Below the pieces are notes generated by a model. The model worked only from the letters and a program-made list of their open reading frames with translations. It made no database searches and was not told where the DNA came from. Positions 50,569 through 58,278 of a DNA stretch of 58,278 nt are shown here, piece after piece. The first letter of the stretch is position 1. Each line of letters begins with the position of its first letter. A program made the position numbers and the translations under genes. Location of the stretch: assembly GCA_902761905.1 (NCBI GenBank), contig CACWMK010000030.1, positions 1 to 58,278 on the forward strand. Direction: 5' to 3'. Source of the stretch: an uncultured Prevotellaceae bacterium (GTDB taxonomy: Bacteria > Bacteroidota > Bacteroidia > Bacteroidales > Bacteroidaceae).

Positions 50569-52071
50569 CTACGATATAGTTTGAAGTTTTTCTCTACCAT
50601 TATCAGTTAGCGCATATTTCTGTTTCGGACTGTTTGGAACATCCTTTATCGTCGGTTCTACCAGACCAGACTCACACAAATGCTGCAATACATTATTCTT
50701 TATTCTTCCTCTATTCTTTTCTTTGGTCTTTTCCATCAATTCTTTCAATGATTGTGGTTCTTTACACAGAGCTATGAGAATAACGGTTGCGTCAGGATAA
50801 TGCGACACATCCAGCTTGGGACAAACTTGTGACAAGACTTGTGACAAAGCTTGTGACAAACTTGTGACGTCGTCTCCTGAAGAGACCATTGGCGCACCAT
50901 CAGAAGGAACAAATTTGAATTGCTCTATATCCTTTTGTTCCACGGTCACCAAAAATGCCGTCAGCATGCTCACATCAAACTGAGCAGGTTTGTTTCCGTT
51001 TTCTTTCAGGTCTGTCTGCACCTGACCGATACCACGGCTGAACATATTCACATAGCCAAGCGTCTTCATGGCACTGGCTACAAGCGGATTGCGATAATCA
51101 TTGATGCGTGGGAAATTCTCATGGCTGGCAAATTCATAGAAGCGAAGTGGCGTATTACTCTGCATATCGCGGTGCATACAGGCGTTGAGAAGAAGCTCTC
51201 GGATAGCCTGATATGGGTAGTTGCTGACCATTTCTTCGCGAAGGATGGAAACGAAAACAGGTTTCTTCTTGATGACAGACAACTCCAAAAGTGATTCCAA
51301 ACGTGGAAGCAGTTCGCAATAGTTGCCTTCCAACTGCATCTCGTTCTCAACCTCGCTGGTGACGTCTTCACCCTTAAAACGTACATACTGCACATAAAGA
51401 CCTGGCATGAAACGGCGCGGTTTGTTGCCAAACAAAACGACCGCTGCGTATGTGGGGCATTGATGCTCTGTGTCATACATGCCCACAGCGGCCATCTGTT
51501 CCTCGATAGGACGAGTGTCAGATTCCACTATCTCATTACCTAATAGCGGTATCAGATACTTTGTGCGCAGCAAGTCCGTGTTGACATCGCTCAGTTTGGC
51601 AGCCAGACAAGGCATCGTGTCGAACGTGGCCATGAATGACATCCTTCGTTCTGCAAGGATGCGTTCTTCTGCTTCCGTAGCTATGTCACGACGAGGACCA
51701 ATACGAATAAAGGTGCGTCCACGATAGCGCACAGGCGGCAGGTCGGACGGACTGACCTCAGCAACTAACAAGTCACCTTCAGGGAACTGGAAACGGTCAA
51801 CGCTCATAACAGGTATAGGCAGGATGTTTCCGTTGATGCGTATGGCTGCAATCTTCTTCAGCAAGTCATCAGTGACCTTCAGACCTGACAACTCACCATT
51901 GTCGAAAGCGCCCAATATCAGGTAGCCATTCTTTCGTGAATTTGGCAGGTCATTAGCAAAGGCACAGATAGCCTCCTGGAACTTATCCATGTCACCTGTT
52001 GACGTGGTTCGCTCCACACGATAGGTTTCCGTGCTATGCAGCAGTTCTTGTGTTTCGTCTTTTGTTATCAT
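50569..52071 (-). CDS. Schlafen/AlbA_2-domain putative DNA-binding regulator
   Basis: A 500-aa protein. N-terminal AlbA_2/Schlafen-type domain (DKFQEAICAFANDLPNSRKNGYLILGAFDNGELSGL ... GRTFIRIGPR), a middle ATPase-like fold of the RecG-like family (YPYQAIRELLLNACMHRDMQS), and a C-terminal winged helix (LKELMEKTKEKNRGRIKNNVLQHLCESGLV). A SLSQALSQVLSQV linker repeat lies at about 405-417. Such proteins occur often in defence islands. 97 bp before the helicase gene; the gap is AT-rich and holds no gene. Confidence 0.8.
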   Translation of the reverse strand: MITKDETQELLHSTETYRVERTTSTGDMDKFQEAICAFANDLPNSRKNGYLILGAFDNGELSGLKVTDDLLKKIAAIRINGNILPIPVMSVDRFQFPEGDLLVAEVSPSDLPPVRYRGRTFIRIGPRRDIATEAEERILAERRMSFMATFDTMPCLAAKLSDVNTDLLRTKYLIPLLGNEIVESDTRPIEEQMAAVGMYDTEHQCPTYAAVVLFGNKPRRFMPGLYVQYVRFKGEDVTSEVENEMQLEGNYCELLPRLESLLELSVIKKKPVFVSILREEMVSNYPYQAIRELLLNACMHRDMQSNTPLRFYEFASHENFPRINDYRNPLVASAMKTLGYVNMFSRGIGQVQTDLKENGNKPAQFDVSMLTAFLVTVEQKDIEQFKFVPSDGAPMVSSGDDVTSLSQALSQVLSQVCPKLDVSHYPDATVILIALCKEPQSLKELMEKTKEKNRGRIKNNVLQHLCESGLVEPTIKDVPNSPKQKYALTDNGREKLQTIS

Positions 52072-52117
52072 TTGACTTACTTCTCTTGATTGAATTCTTC
52101 CTGTGGACTATAATGAT

Positions 52118-52750
52118 TTACTGGAAAGCTTTCCCATTATCAAAATAGAGAGGATGGCTTTTGTCAGTTAAAAACTGTAGCTGTAAATCCATTAGTTCTG
52201 AGCTTGCCCCCGTTACTTCTAGGTCTTTATCAAAGACAACATGGAAATCAACGAAAAGTTTATGCTCAACATCTATGGGCTGTCCAGCACTTGATTGTGT
52301 CGCACATTTTGGCTTGATAATACCATCAAATGTGTGCCATAGTTGATCGATTGCGTCATTTGCCCTTTGAGTAATAGTCTGATAGTTGGAGGATGTAACA
52401 TTCGTTTTGAACTCAATGAAACACATCTCTTTATCTGTCAAAAGCATTCCATCGCATACACCGCCAGCAATAACACTCGGTCCAGTAAGGATTCTGCCGT
52501 CAAGTGGCAGCAAAGCAATCGTATTATTGTTGGGATTGGCTGCAACGAAACACTTCGAAACGAACTCCGGTATCACATCAGTCCAATCTGTATAGCCAAA
52601 ATTACCATCATCATAAACGTAAAGATTCTCTGCGGAACTTTTGTCGAAAGCATTAGCTACACCAATAGCACCACAGTTTTGTAATGCGGTGCACAATCTA
52701 AGATTTGTGATGGCAGCAGGCAAAATATTATTTGGCGAGAGTCTTGGCAT
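52118..52750 (-). CDS. Unknown 210-aa protein with ExK nuclease-like motif
   Basis: GGVCDGMLLTDKEMCFIEFKTN at about residues 96-117 resembles the Asp / Glu-x-Lys core of PD-(D/E)XK nucleases. N- and C-terminal parts are otherwise unrecognised. Its ATG lies inside the 3' end of the ATPase gene, so the two are coupled. A nuclease effector controlled by the ATPase is a reasonable inference only. Confidence 0.6.
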   Translation of the reverse strand: MPRLSPNNILPAAITNLRLCTALQNCGAIGVANAFDKSSAENLYVYDDGNFGYTDWTDVIPEFVSKCFVAANPNNNTIALLPLDGRILTGPSVIAGGVCDGMLLTDKEMCFIEFKTNVTSSNYQTITQRANDAIDQLWHTFDGIIKPKCATQSSAGQPIDVEHKLFVDFHVVFDKDLEVTGASSELMDLQLQFLTDKSHPLYFDNGKAFQ

Positions 52751-53922
52751 AGCACTGGTATAAAGAGTTGAATACTCGCATAATATCGTCTGATGCAGAA
52801 TCTAATTCGTTCTTTGATTATAACAGATTGACAATAGATTGCATCAGAAGAAGACAAACGATAAGCCGCTATATCATCATCATTTATTTGATACTTTACA
52901 GGCAAAATGCTTTCTATCTGGTTCCTCAATTCTTCATTCGCATTAGAATACGCCTTTGCGCCCATAATCATTGTATTGATAATAGCCAATGAATAGGGAC
53001 TGTGAGTTGTGAGCACAAGCATATTTTCATTAGAACTTGCATTGTTGAGAACCAAAGATTTGAGTACCTCCATTTGCGAACGTGGGAAGAGATTCAATTC
53101 TGGTTCTTCAACAATGTTTATAAGCTGATTATATCTATTGGCATATGACAATTGACGAATCATCATATCCTTGATACTGTCAGAATATTCTTCATTCTGC
53201 ATGATTTCAGCTATTCTTTTTTCCAACTTGTCTTTTTCCTCTTTAGAGAGCTTTATTTCTTCCTTATTAGAAATCTTACTGCTCAGAAACTCTGATACAA
53301 TACACATTGGAAGGGATGACTGAATTCCACTAGAAGCATTAGTGAGTCTAACTTTATAGTTTGTTCCCTGAATCCAGCCTATGTCATTCAAATTGTCATA
53401 TTCAAAGCGCAATCCCTCAAAAGGCAGATTAAAACCGCTCTGAAAGTATTTCTTTGCGTTTACAAACTCGTCAGAGAAAGTCTCACTGGAATCAGGCAGC
53501 TCCTTCAATAGCTTTGATTTGTTCTCGGCAACACTTACTATTGAACGTTCTGCAGGAACATACATTACCTTTGAGATGCCTTTTATTTCCTGTTTTTTAT
53601 CTATTACACTAAAATATCCATTCTCATACAAAAAATCATATAGTTCTCCTTCAAATTTGATATATGGGTTCCCGTTATCAATAAAAGAATCTATTCTATG
53701 ATATGCACACAACATTGTCTTGAACCTATTATATTGTTCAAAGTATGAGAGTTTGTATTTCTTTTGGCTTAATACCTTCTCTAACCATTTGAATGTAGAA
53801 AACAGTTTTGCGACACAACTTTTGCCTGTGCCTTGGTCTCCGATGAACAAGGTAACTTTCTTAAATATAATATCAAGGTCTTTGACTGGACCAAATGATT
53901 TTACTATTAAACGTTCGTTCAT
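52657..53922 (-). CDS. SMC/OLD-like AAA ATPase, frameshifted near the C-terminus
   Basis: The 421-aa frame has Walker A LFIGDQGTGKSC near residues 26-37, a central helical region with a Lys/Glu-rich stretch, Walker B INIVEEPELNLFP near 268-280 and the switch LVLTTHSPYS. The last ~50 residues (IRFCIRRYYASIQL...) look like junk. Removing one base near 52816-52822 gives ISKNELDSASDDIMRVFNSL followed by a stop at 52728, a natural end overlapping the next gene by 23 bp. Reader should treat the true end as 52728 if the base is an error. Typical of ABC-type ATPases in defence modules. Confidence 0.75.
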   Translation of the reverse strand: MNERLIVKSFGPVKDLDIIFKKVTLFIGDQGTGKSCVAKLFSTFKWLEKVLSQKKYKLSYFEQYNRFKTMLCAYHRIDSFIDNGNPYIKFEGELYDFLYENGYFSVIDKKQEIKGISKVMYVPAERSIVSVAENKSKLLKELPDSSETFSDEFVNAKKYFQSGFNLPFEGLRFEYDNLNDIGWIQGTNYKVRLTNASSGIQSSLPMCIVSEFLSSKISNKEEIKLSKEEKDKLEKRIAEIMQNEEYSDSIKDMMIRQLSYANRYNQLINIVEEPELNLFPRSQMEVLKSLVLNNASSNENMLVLTTHSPYSLAIINTMIMGAKAYSNANEELRNQIESILPVKYQINDDDIAAYRLSSSDAIYCQSVIIKERIRFCIRRYYASIQLFIPVLCQDSRQIIFCLLPSQILDCAPHYKTVVLLV

Positions 53923-54010
53923 ATGATTTTTCTTTTTTTATTCTTGTTTATAACGCTTTTGTCTTATGCAATGACGTGGATTTCATTTTGCCATAGATAC
54001 CAAAGACATA

Positions 54011-54208
54011 TCATTTCTTTTCAATCCTCAACAGTTCGTTAATATCGACTTCGAGAATTTCCGCAATCTTGACGAATGTCTCCATAGGTGGCTGGCTGGA
54101 ATTGGTACACCATTTACTTACGGTAGTTGGTGCACATTCCAATTGCTCGGATAGCCACTTGTTTGTCCTCTTCTTATCTGCGAGAACCACTTTGATTCTA
54201 TTTTCCAT
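54011..54208 (-). CDS. Small XRE/Cro-type regulator
   Basis: A 65-aa single-domain helix-turn-helix protein (KRTNKWLSEQLECAPTTVSKWCTNSSQPPMETFVKIAEILEVDINEL), the size of controller proteins that precede restriction or defence genes. It is first in the all-minus island, 88 bp before the ATPase. The paired palindromes at 54385-54452 could be its operator; no promoter is clearly placed. Confidence 0.75.
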   Translation of the reverse strand: MENRIKVVLADKKRTNKWLSEQLECAPTTVSKWCTNSSQPPMETFVKIAEILEVDINELLRIEKK

Positions 54209-54384
54209 TCTTCTTCAGATGAGTTGTACCTTATTATATAATAATACGCGTACAAAATTAATTAAATTTCCGCAAAACGAAGAAAAGAAAACCATTTTTC
54301 TGTAAAATACAGTCAATTTTATATCTTTTTCTTCACTTTTATTCTTCGTAGATACCATTTTTTAGCGTGCTTGACCACAAAAAG

Positions 54385-54452
54385 TGCCACCATTGGCAGA
54401 AATTTAATGTAGAGTGATAGATGTTCATGACAAAAAGTTGCCAGTATTGGCA
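54385..54452. promoter_or_regulatory. Two TGCCA-N4-TGGCA palindromes
   Basis: TGCCACCATTGGCA (54385-54398) and TGCCAGTATTGGCA (54439-54452), each preceded by AAAAAG and followed by GA, 54 bp apart centre to centre. The region 54209-54571 has no gene. They lie 177-244 bp upstream of the XRE gene and about 120-190 bp left of the phosphatase promoter. Confidence 0.5.
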
Positions 54453-54571
54453 GATTTTGGTAATGACAATGTTTATCATTTCTGCATTCTGTACCCAGCC
54501 CAAATTAAGAAAAATCATCAGGTTTATGATTTTTTCTGTGTTTTTCTTTTGGTTGTTTGGGGAGAAATCTG

Positions 54572-54579
54572 TACCTTTG
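54572..54579 (+). promoter_or_regulatory. Promoter -7 box before the truncated phosphatase
   Basis: TACCTTTG followed by CAG, a perfect TAnnTTTG box, 67 bp before the ATG at 54647. Confidence 0.6.
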
Positions 54580-54646
54580 CAGTGATTTTGTAACATATTG
54601 ATTATCAATGGATATTTCCATTTTTGCAACAAGATTTTAATCGATA

Positions 54647-54802
54647 ATGGATAACGAAGCAAAACATAGAATACTATTCGTCTGTCACGGGAACATCTGC
54701 CGGAGTCCGATGGCGGAGTTCGTAATGAAGGACTTGGTGAAAAAAGCCGGGCTGGAGGGCTGTCAGGCACTGCTGGACAGATTGGCGAAAGGCTGCGATT
54801 AA
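54647..54802 (+). pseudogene. Truncated low-molecular-weight protein tyrosine phosphatase
   Basis: Only 51 aa remain of a family of about 155. The start ILFVCHGNICRSPMAEF holds the full CX5R(S/T) active site and the first helix (VMKDLVKKAGLE). Then the frame changes to unrelated residues GCQALLDRLAKGCD and stops. The second catalytic Asp loop is absent, so it should be inactive. It still has a good promoter. Its truncation marks a rearrangement at the right end of the island. Confidence 0.8.
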
Positions 54803-54824
54803 GCGAGAACAGAGCGATACAGGA

Positions 54825-55928
54825 TTATTCTGTATAATTATGGTCCACGACAACAGCAACCTGCGTGTCAGGCACCAGAGGTTGTATCTCATTGGTAAGT
54901 TGGCTGACTAGGGCAGCGTCATCATGAACGGAAATATCAGGTACGATATCGATAGAGAGATATTTGTCTTTCTCTGAATAGTAGAAACCATGCACCTGAA
55001 CAATATCCTTGTGGGCAGCGAGACTCTGCATTACCTTCGACTGCAACTCAGTACGACGGTTCTCGCCTGTGGCCACAGCATAGATGCCGACAGTAGTGAT
55101 GATACTGTGCTTCTCAAACAAGTAAGTTGAAATCTTACGCGTTAGACCATGAATGTCATGAGCCGACATGGTGTCATAAACGTTGATGTGCAGTGAACCG
55201 ATCTTTACATCAGGGCCGTAGTTATGCAGTATCAAGTCGAACACACCATGAACGCCTTCGAAGTCGGAAACCTCCTTCTGAATCTGTTTGGCATAGTCAG
55301 CCGAAATGCTCGTACCCAGCAGCTCGTTGACAGGCGAAGCCAGCATCTCGATACCAGCCTTGATGATCACAATGGAAATCAGTGCACCCAAGATGCCATC
55401 GAGCGACACGCCCCACAAAAGCATAACACCAGCCGAGACGAGCGTTGCCAGCGTTATAACCGCATCAAACAGCGCATCCGAGCCGGAAGCTATCAGCGCA
55501 TCACTCTTCAGCTGTTCACCCTTGCGCTTGACATACTGGCCAAGAATGAGCTTTACTACGATGGCCACAACGATAACCACGAGTGTGGTCGTCGTATACG
55601 AAGGCTCCGTAGGGTCGAAGATTTTCTTTACCGACTCAATAAGTGAGGTGATACCTGCCGACAGCACAATGACAGCGATGATGATGGCACTGAAATACTC
55701 GATGCGCCCGAAACCGAAAGGATGCTTCCTGTCGGCAGGGCGCTGTGAGAGTTTCGTACCTACGATGGTGATGACACTCGATAGTGCATCGCTCAGGTTG
55801 TTGACAGCATCCATCACGATGGCCACACTACTGGCCAGAATACCGACTGCGGCCTTGAAGCCCGCCAACAACACATTAGCTATAATACCAATCCAACTGG
55901 TACGGATGATTTCCTGACTTCTGTCCAT
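54825..55928 (-). CDS. Cation diffusion facilitator (CDF) transporter
   Basis: A 367-aa metal transporter. Six membrane segments fill residues about 10-210. Metal-site signatures are DAVNNLSDALSS in helix 2, RKHPFGFGRIEYFSA and SDALFDAVIT in helix 5. The cytoplasmic C-terminal domain (from about 215) has the alpha-beta fold with metal-binding His residues and binds metal to trigger transport. CDF proteins export Zn, Fe, Mn or similar ions; the exact ion is not deduced. It lies next to the MBL-rubredoxin gene, 19 bp away, and is probably co-transcribed. Confidence 0.87.
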   Translation of the reverse strand: MDRSQEIIRTSWIGIIANVLLAGFKAAVGILASSVAIVMDAVNNLSDALSSVITIVGTKLSQRPADRKHPFGFGRIEYFSAIIIAVIVLSAGITSLIESVKKIFDPTEPSYTTTTLVVIVVAIVVKLILGQYVKRKGEQLKSDALIASGSDALFDAVITLATLVSAGVMLLWGVSLDGILGALISIVIIKAGIEMLASPVNELLGTSISADYAKQIQKEVSDFEGVHGVFDLILHNYGPDVKIGSLHINVYDTMSAHDIHGLTRKISTYLFEKHSIITTVGIYAVATGENRRTELQSKVMQSLAAHKDIVQVHGFYYSEKDKYLSIDIVPDISVHDDAALVSQLTNEIQPLVPDTQVAVVVDHNYTE

Positions 55929-55947
55929 AAAAAGTTGTTAATGCGTT

Positions 55948-56907
55948 TCATGCTTTATTGAACTTCGTCTTCGGCTGTTTGCAGCGTGGGCAGCGCCAGT
56001 CAGATGGCAGGTCCTCGAAAGCAACGCCATCGTGTTCGGCTGGATCATACAGATAGCCACAGACAGAGCAAATATATTTGCCGGAATCTTCTTTTTGGGA
56101 GAAATCTATCTCTGCCAACACCGTCGGTACGGGATTGTCCAGATCCATCACACGCTTGGCCTCCAGGTTCTCATAGCCCTGTGGCGTATGGGTGCCGCAA
56201 TATACGGTAGGTTGGTTGCGAACGAACTCGCGTACTCGGTCCATAGTCTCACGAGCTGCTGGCAGATCGTCGAAGACAACAGAGAGCTTGTTTGCATAAA
56301 GGGCCTCGTCAACGTAGGTGATGTCTCCCTCGAACATATAGAACAATCCCTCGTTCTCTGCGACGATAAGGCTGTTGCCATTCGTATGTCCCTTGGCCTT
56401 GACAAAGTAAACGCCATCGGCGATCTTCTGACTCTCAGGGAAATTGTAATAAGGTCCGTCAGTGAACTCAACAGGAACTATATTAGGAATGTCCTTGAGT
56501 TCGTCTGCTCCAATCTCTTCCGCATTGACATAAATCTTTGCATTGGGGAAGGAGCGCAGCTCTCCTGAGTGGTCGGCATGCTTGTGGGTCAGCAGTATCG
56601 TTGTCACCTGCTCTGGTTTGTATCCCAATGCTGCCAAAGCATCCATATAGTCGCAGATGCTCTTACCGATATAGATGGATGCCGTCTCCTCTGGTGCACC
56701 ATCGGGGAAACCTGCTGGCAGGCCGGTATCCACCAAGATGACTTCGTTGCCGGTGTCTATCAGATAGTTCTGCAGACTGCCACGATAGCGGATGTTCATG
56801 TCAAACTTCTCTTGTCCTTCCTCGCCACCAAATACGAATGGCTGAGAATAGAATCCGTCTTTGCGGAATTTTACTGCTTTGATGTCCATAGTCTTTTCCT
56901 GTGTCAT
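55948..56907 (-). CDS. Metallo-beta-lactamase-fold protein fused to rubredoxin
   Basis: 319 aa from ATG 56907, placed after the promoter box at 56956-56963; 56889 is an alternative. The MBL domain has [13 protein letters not shown] (HxHxDH), [10 protein letters not shown] and GDITYVDE, giving a metal site of the glyoxalase II/lactonase type. The last ~50 residues form a rubredoxin ([12 protein letters not shown] ... WRCPRCKQP, two CxxC knuckles binding Fe). Such fusions can act in redox reactions such as oxygen or NO detoxification, but the flavodoxin domain of flavodiiron proteins is absent. Function therefore open. Confidence 0.85.
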   Translation of the reverse strand: MTQEKTMDIKAVKFRKDGFYSQPFVFGGEEGQEKFDMNIRYRGSLQNYLIDTGNEVILVDTGLPAGFPDGAPEETASIYIGKSICDYMDALAALGYKPEQVTTILLTHKHADHSGELRSFPNAKIYVNAEEIGADELKDIPNIVPVEFTDGPYYNFPESQKIADGVYFVKAKGHTNGNSLIVAENEGLFYMFEGDITYVDEALYANKLSVVFDDLPAARETMDRVREFVRNQPTVYCGTHTPQGYENLEAKRVMDLDNPVPTVLAEIDFSQKEDSGKYICSVCGYLYDPAEHDGVAFEDLPSDWRCPRCKQPKTKFNKA

Positions 56908-56955
56908 GATCTGATTTGTTTTATGTGAATACCATTGTTTGATAGTTCTTGACGG

Positions 56956-56963
56956 CAAAGTTA
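56956..56963 (-). promoter_or_regulatory. Promoter -7 box of the MBL-rubredoxin/CDF unit
   Basis: The minus strand reads TAACTTTG followed by CC, 49 bp before the ATG. Confidence 0.55.
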
Positions 56964-57080
56964 CAAAAATTAATCGAGACAAATGCTGATATGCTCAAAA
57001 AACTCCATAAACAAGCCAAAATTTGATTAAAAGACCAATCTTTTGATGAAGGTAAGTCACTATTTTACAATCATATAGCA

Positions 57081-57112
57081 AGAGGTGCAGATTCAACGTC
57101 TGCACCTCTCTT
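57081..57112. terminator. Rho-independent terminator
   Basis: AGAGGTGCAGA (57081-57091) and TCTGCACCTCT (57099-57109) form a perfect 11-bp stem, followed by T-rich sequence on the plus strand and, on the minus strand, A/T-rich sequence. Ends the minus VirE-family gene. The 56964-57080 stretch holds no gene. Confidence 0.75.
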
Positions 57113-57119
57113 TATTTAT

Positions 57120-58278
57120 TTATTTCTCCATCAACCAGTATTCCATGTGGTTGGTTTTGCGCTTGCTCTTGAAGTTGAATTGTACATCGTTAAGGGCGTT
57201 GCCTATCTTCTGGAATGGAGTTTCTGGATCGAAATTGGGATAGCGGTTGGCTAGCAACTGGCTGATGTCACCCAGGCTCCACCACTTGGCTTGCTCTGTT
57301 TCCTTGGGCTTGCGGAAGGTCTCGCCAAGCATCTCTACCAGGTCGTTCAACTTCTGGAATGGCTCGTTCTCGCTGATAAGAGTCTTGATTTCATCATCGT
57401 TCAGCCAGAATCGCTCGCCATTATTAAATAGGTATAGGGCCTGGGCAAAAAGCTGCTCATGATTCAATGTGTCGCTGAAGTCGATGTTGCCCTCTACGCC
57501 AACACATACGAATCGACGGCTTCCTGTTGGATCCACGAGTGGCTTGAGCTGGTTGGTGGTGCCGATGAACGAGGTATAACGACGATACAGCTTGATGGTC
57601 TTGCCAAAAGGTGGACGGAACTTCACGTCGCTCGATGACAACAGGTATTTCAGCACAATCTGTTGCGACGAGGTGGTCTTGTCGAACTCGTCGATATTGA
57701 TGAGTGCGAACGAGGTAAGCGCGATATTCAGGTCGAACTCGTTCTTAAAGTTCAACTTGTCGTTGTAATAATCGCGTAGTTCTGGTGGCAGGATTATCTT
57801 GCAGAAACGTGTCTTTCCGCATCCTTGTCGACCAATCAACAGTGGAGTTAACGCATTGCCTGTCAGCTGTTTATCGCTCTCGCGCCATTGGCCGACCATG
57901 CCTGTTATCCAATACCTAAGATACTTGGGCCAATGAGGTTGCGAGGTAGGCACCCTTTGTGCCAGTTCGCTGATATAGTCGTGCCCATCCCATTGGGGCA
58001 GTTGGTCGAGCCAAGTGTTCACTGGGTCGTACTGTTCTATGCGTGTTGAGTCGATAAAACGGTTCACGTTTCTGTCCCACGCCTTCAGACCTAACTCTGT
58101 GGCTCTCAGCGTCATATCGTTGCGAACTTCCTCTGTCAGTGGCTTGAATCGCTGGTCGTCGCTGAACTTCTCGCGATACTCGGCCACACCTGTCAACAGG
58201 TTCTTGCGCATGTCGAAGTTGGAACTCAAGAATATCTCCGTCTTCATCGCCTGAATGGTGTCCTCTGGCACACTCTTC
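57120..58278 (-). CDS. VirE-family P-loop primase-helicase, C-terminal part
   Basis: The frame is open to the window edge, so only the last ~385 residues are seen. Walker A LIGRQGCGKTRFCK, Walker B FALINIDEFDK and the following TSFIGTTNQL motif identify the virulence-associated E (VirE) superfamily-3-type helicase domain. The preceding sequence (WDRNVNRFIDSTRIEQYDPVNTWLDQLPQWDGHDYI) is the usual lead-in. The extreme C-terminus is a winged-helix-like region. The N-terminal (primase) part would be outside. A second VirE-type locus in the window, on the other strand from the gene at 19486. Confidence 0.87.
   Translation of the reverse strand, partial: KSVPEDTIQAMKTEIFLSSNFDMRKNLLTGVAEYREKFSDDQRFKPLTEEVRNDMTLRATELGLKAWDRNVNRFIDSTRIEQYDPVNTWLDQLPQWDGHDYISELAQRVPTSQPHWPKYLRYWITGMVGQWRESDKQLTGNALTPLLIGRQGCGKTRFCKIILPPELRDYYNDKLNFKNEFDLNIALTSFALINIDEFDKTTSSQQIVLKYLLSSSDVKFRPPFGKTIKLYRRYTSFIGTTNQLKPLVDPTGSRRFVCVGVEGNIDFSDTLNHEQLFAQALYLFNNGERFWLNDDEIKTLISENEPFQKLNDLVEMLGETFRKPKETEQAKWWSLGDISQLLANRYPNFDPETPFQKIGNALNDVQFNFKSKRKTNHMEYWLMEK

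Noticed and set aside
54339-54770. 143-aa minus ORF near the truncated phosphatase
   Set aside because: Overlaps the palindromes and the phosphatase active-site codons in antisense; no recognisable protein features.

Overview
The window looks like chromosomal DNA of a Bacteroidales bacterium, most probably Prevotella-like (Prevotellaceae). The evidence is the recurrent Bacteroidetes promoter box TAnnTTTG in front of most genes, starts without strong Shine-Dalgarno sequences, lineage-typical proteins (smalltalk micro-protein, HU-like DNA-binding protein with a Gly/Ser/Asn tail, VirE/primase-type loci) and the style of the housekeeping genes (recA, dnaK, frr, rsgA, mnmA). The assignment is made from gene content only.

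Layout. 1-6.1 kb: a possible tRNA-Ser end with a duplicated att-like core, a TPR-lipoprotein histidine kinase, a five-gene minus operon (RHH protein, three small membrane proteins, alpha/beta hydrolase) and an SPFH protein. 6.2-9.5 kb: mnmA, smalltalk, an HU-like protein and a WYL regulator; mnmA and the WYL gene share an 88-bp duplicated promoter block. 9.5-17.7 kb: an accessory array built from repeated modules. Each module opens with the same hairpin plus promoter. Two copies carry small unknown ORFs (a 29-aa membrane peptide, a 75/97-aa protein, a 47-aa protein) beside toxin-antitoxin-like pairs (PIN-domain VapC, HigBA, XRE-Fic). The array also holds a membrane-anchored agmatine/peptidyl-arginine deiminase-like protein, a frameshifted LysM protein and a PEGA-MORN protein. 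17.7-22 kb: unknown small proteins, a GH24 lysozyme and a VirE-N/primase-helicase gene interrupted in frame by a dispersed repeat. 22-26.2 kb: S9 peptidase, rsgA, frr. 26.3-35.9 kb: four consecutive membrane histidine kinases with no response regulator; the first has Tyr in place of the phospho-accepting His. 36-44.1 kb: NhaD-type antiporter, an unknown protein, a carboxynorspermidine synthase-like dehydrogenase, recA, a secreted protein and dnaK. 44.1-54.2 kb: an AT-richer, all-minus putative defence island. It contains a frameshifted VbhA-like antitoxin, a PD-(D/E)XK nuclease gene cut by a stop codon, a 1564-aa exonuclease-RecQ-UvrD fusion, a Schlafen/AlbA-type protein, an ExK-motif protein, an SMC-like ATPase and an XRE regulator. 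54.6-58.3 kb: a truncated low-molecular-weight phosphatase, a CDF transporter, an MBL-rubredoxin protein and the C-terminal part of a second VirE-family gene running off the window.

Two features stand out. First, several repeat families sit at gene edges or inside reading frames: a MITE-like element with 11-bp inverted ends, a 25-bp 9-bp-period repeat, CAACTATCAA-type tandem repeats, duplicated promoters and duplicated leaders. Second, the cassette array and the defence island hold candidate systems I cannot assign to a described type. Several genes in these accessory regions carry single-base frameshifts or stops. That may be real decay or base-calling error, and read-level checking would decide.
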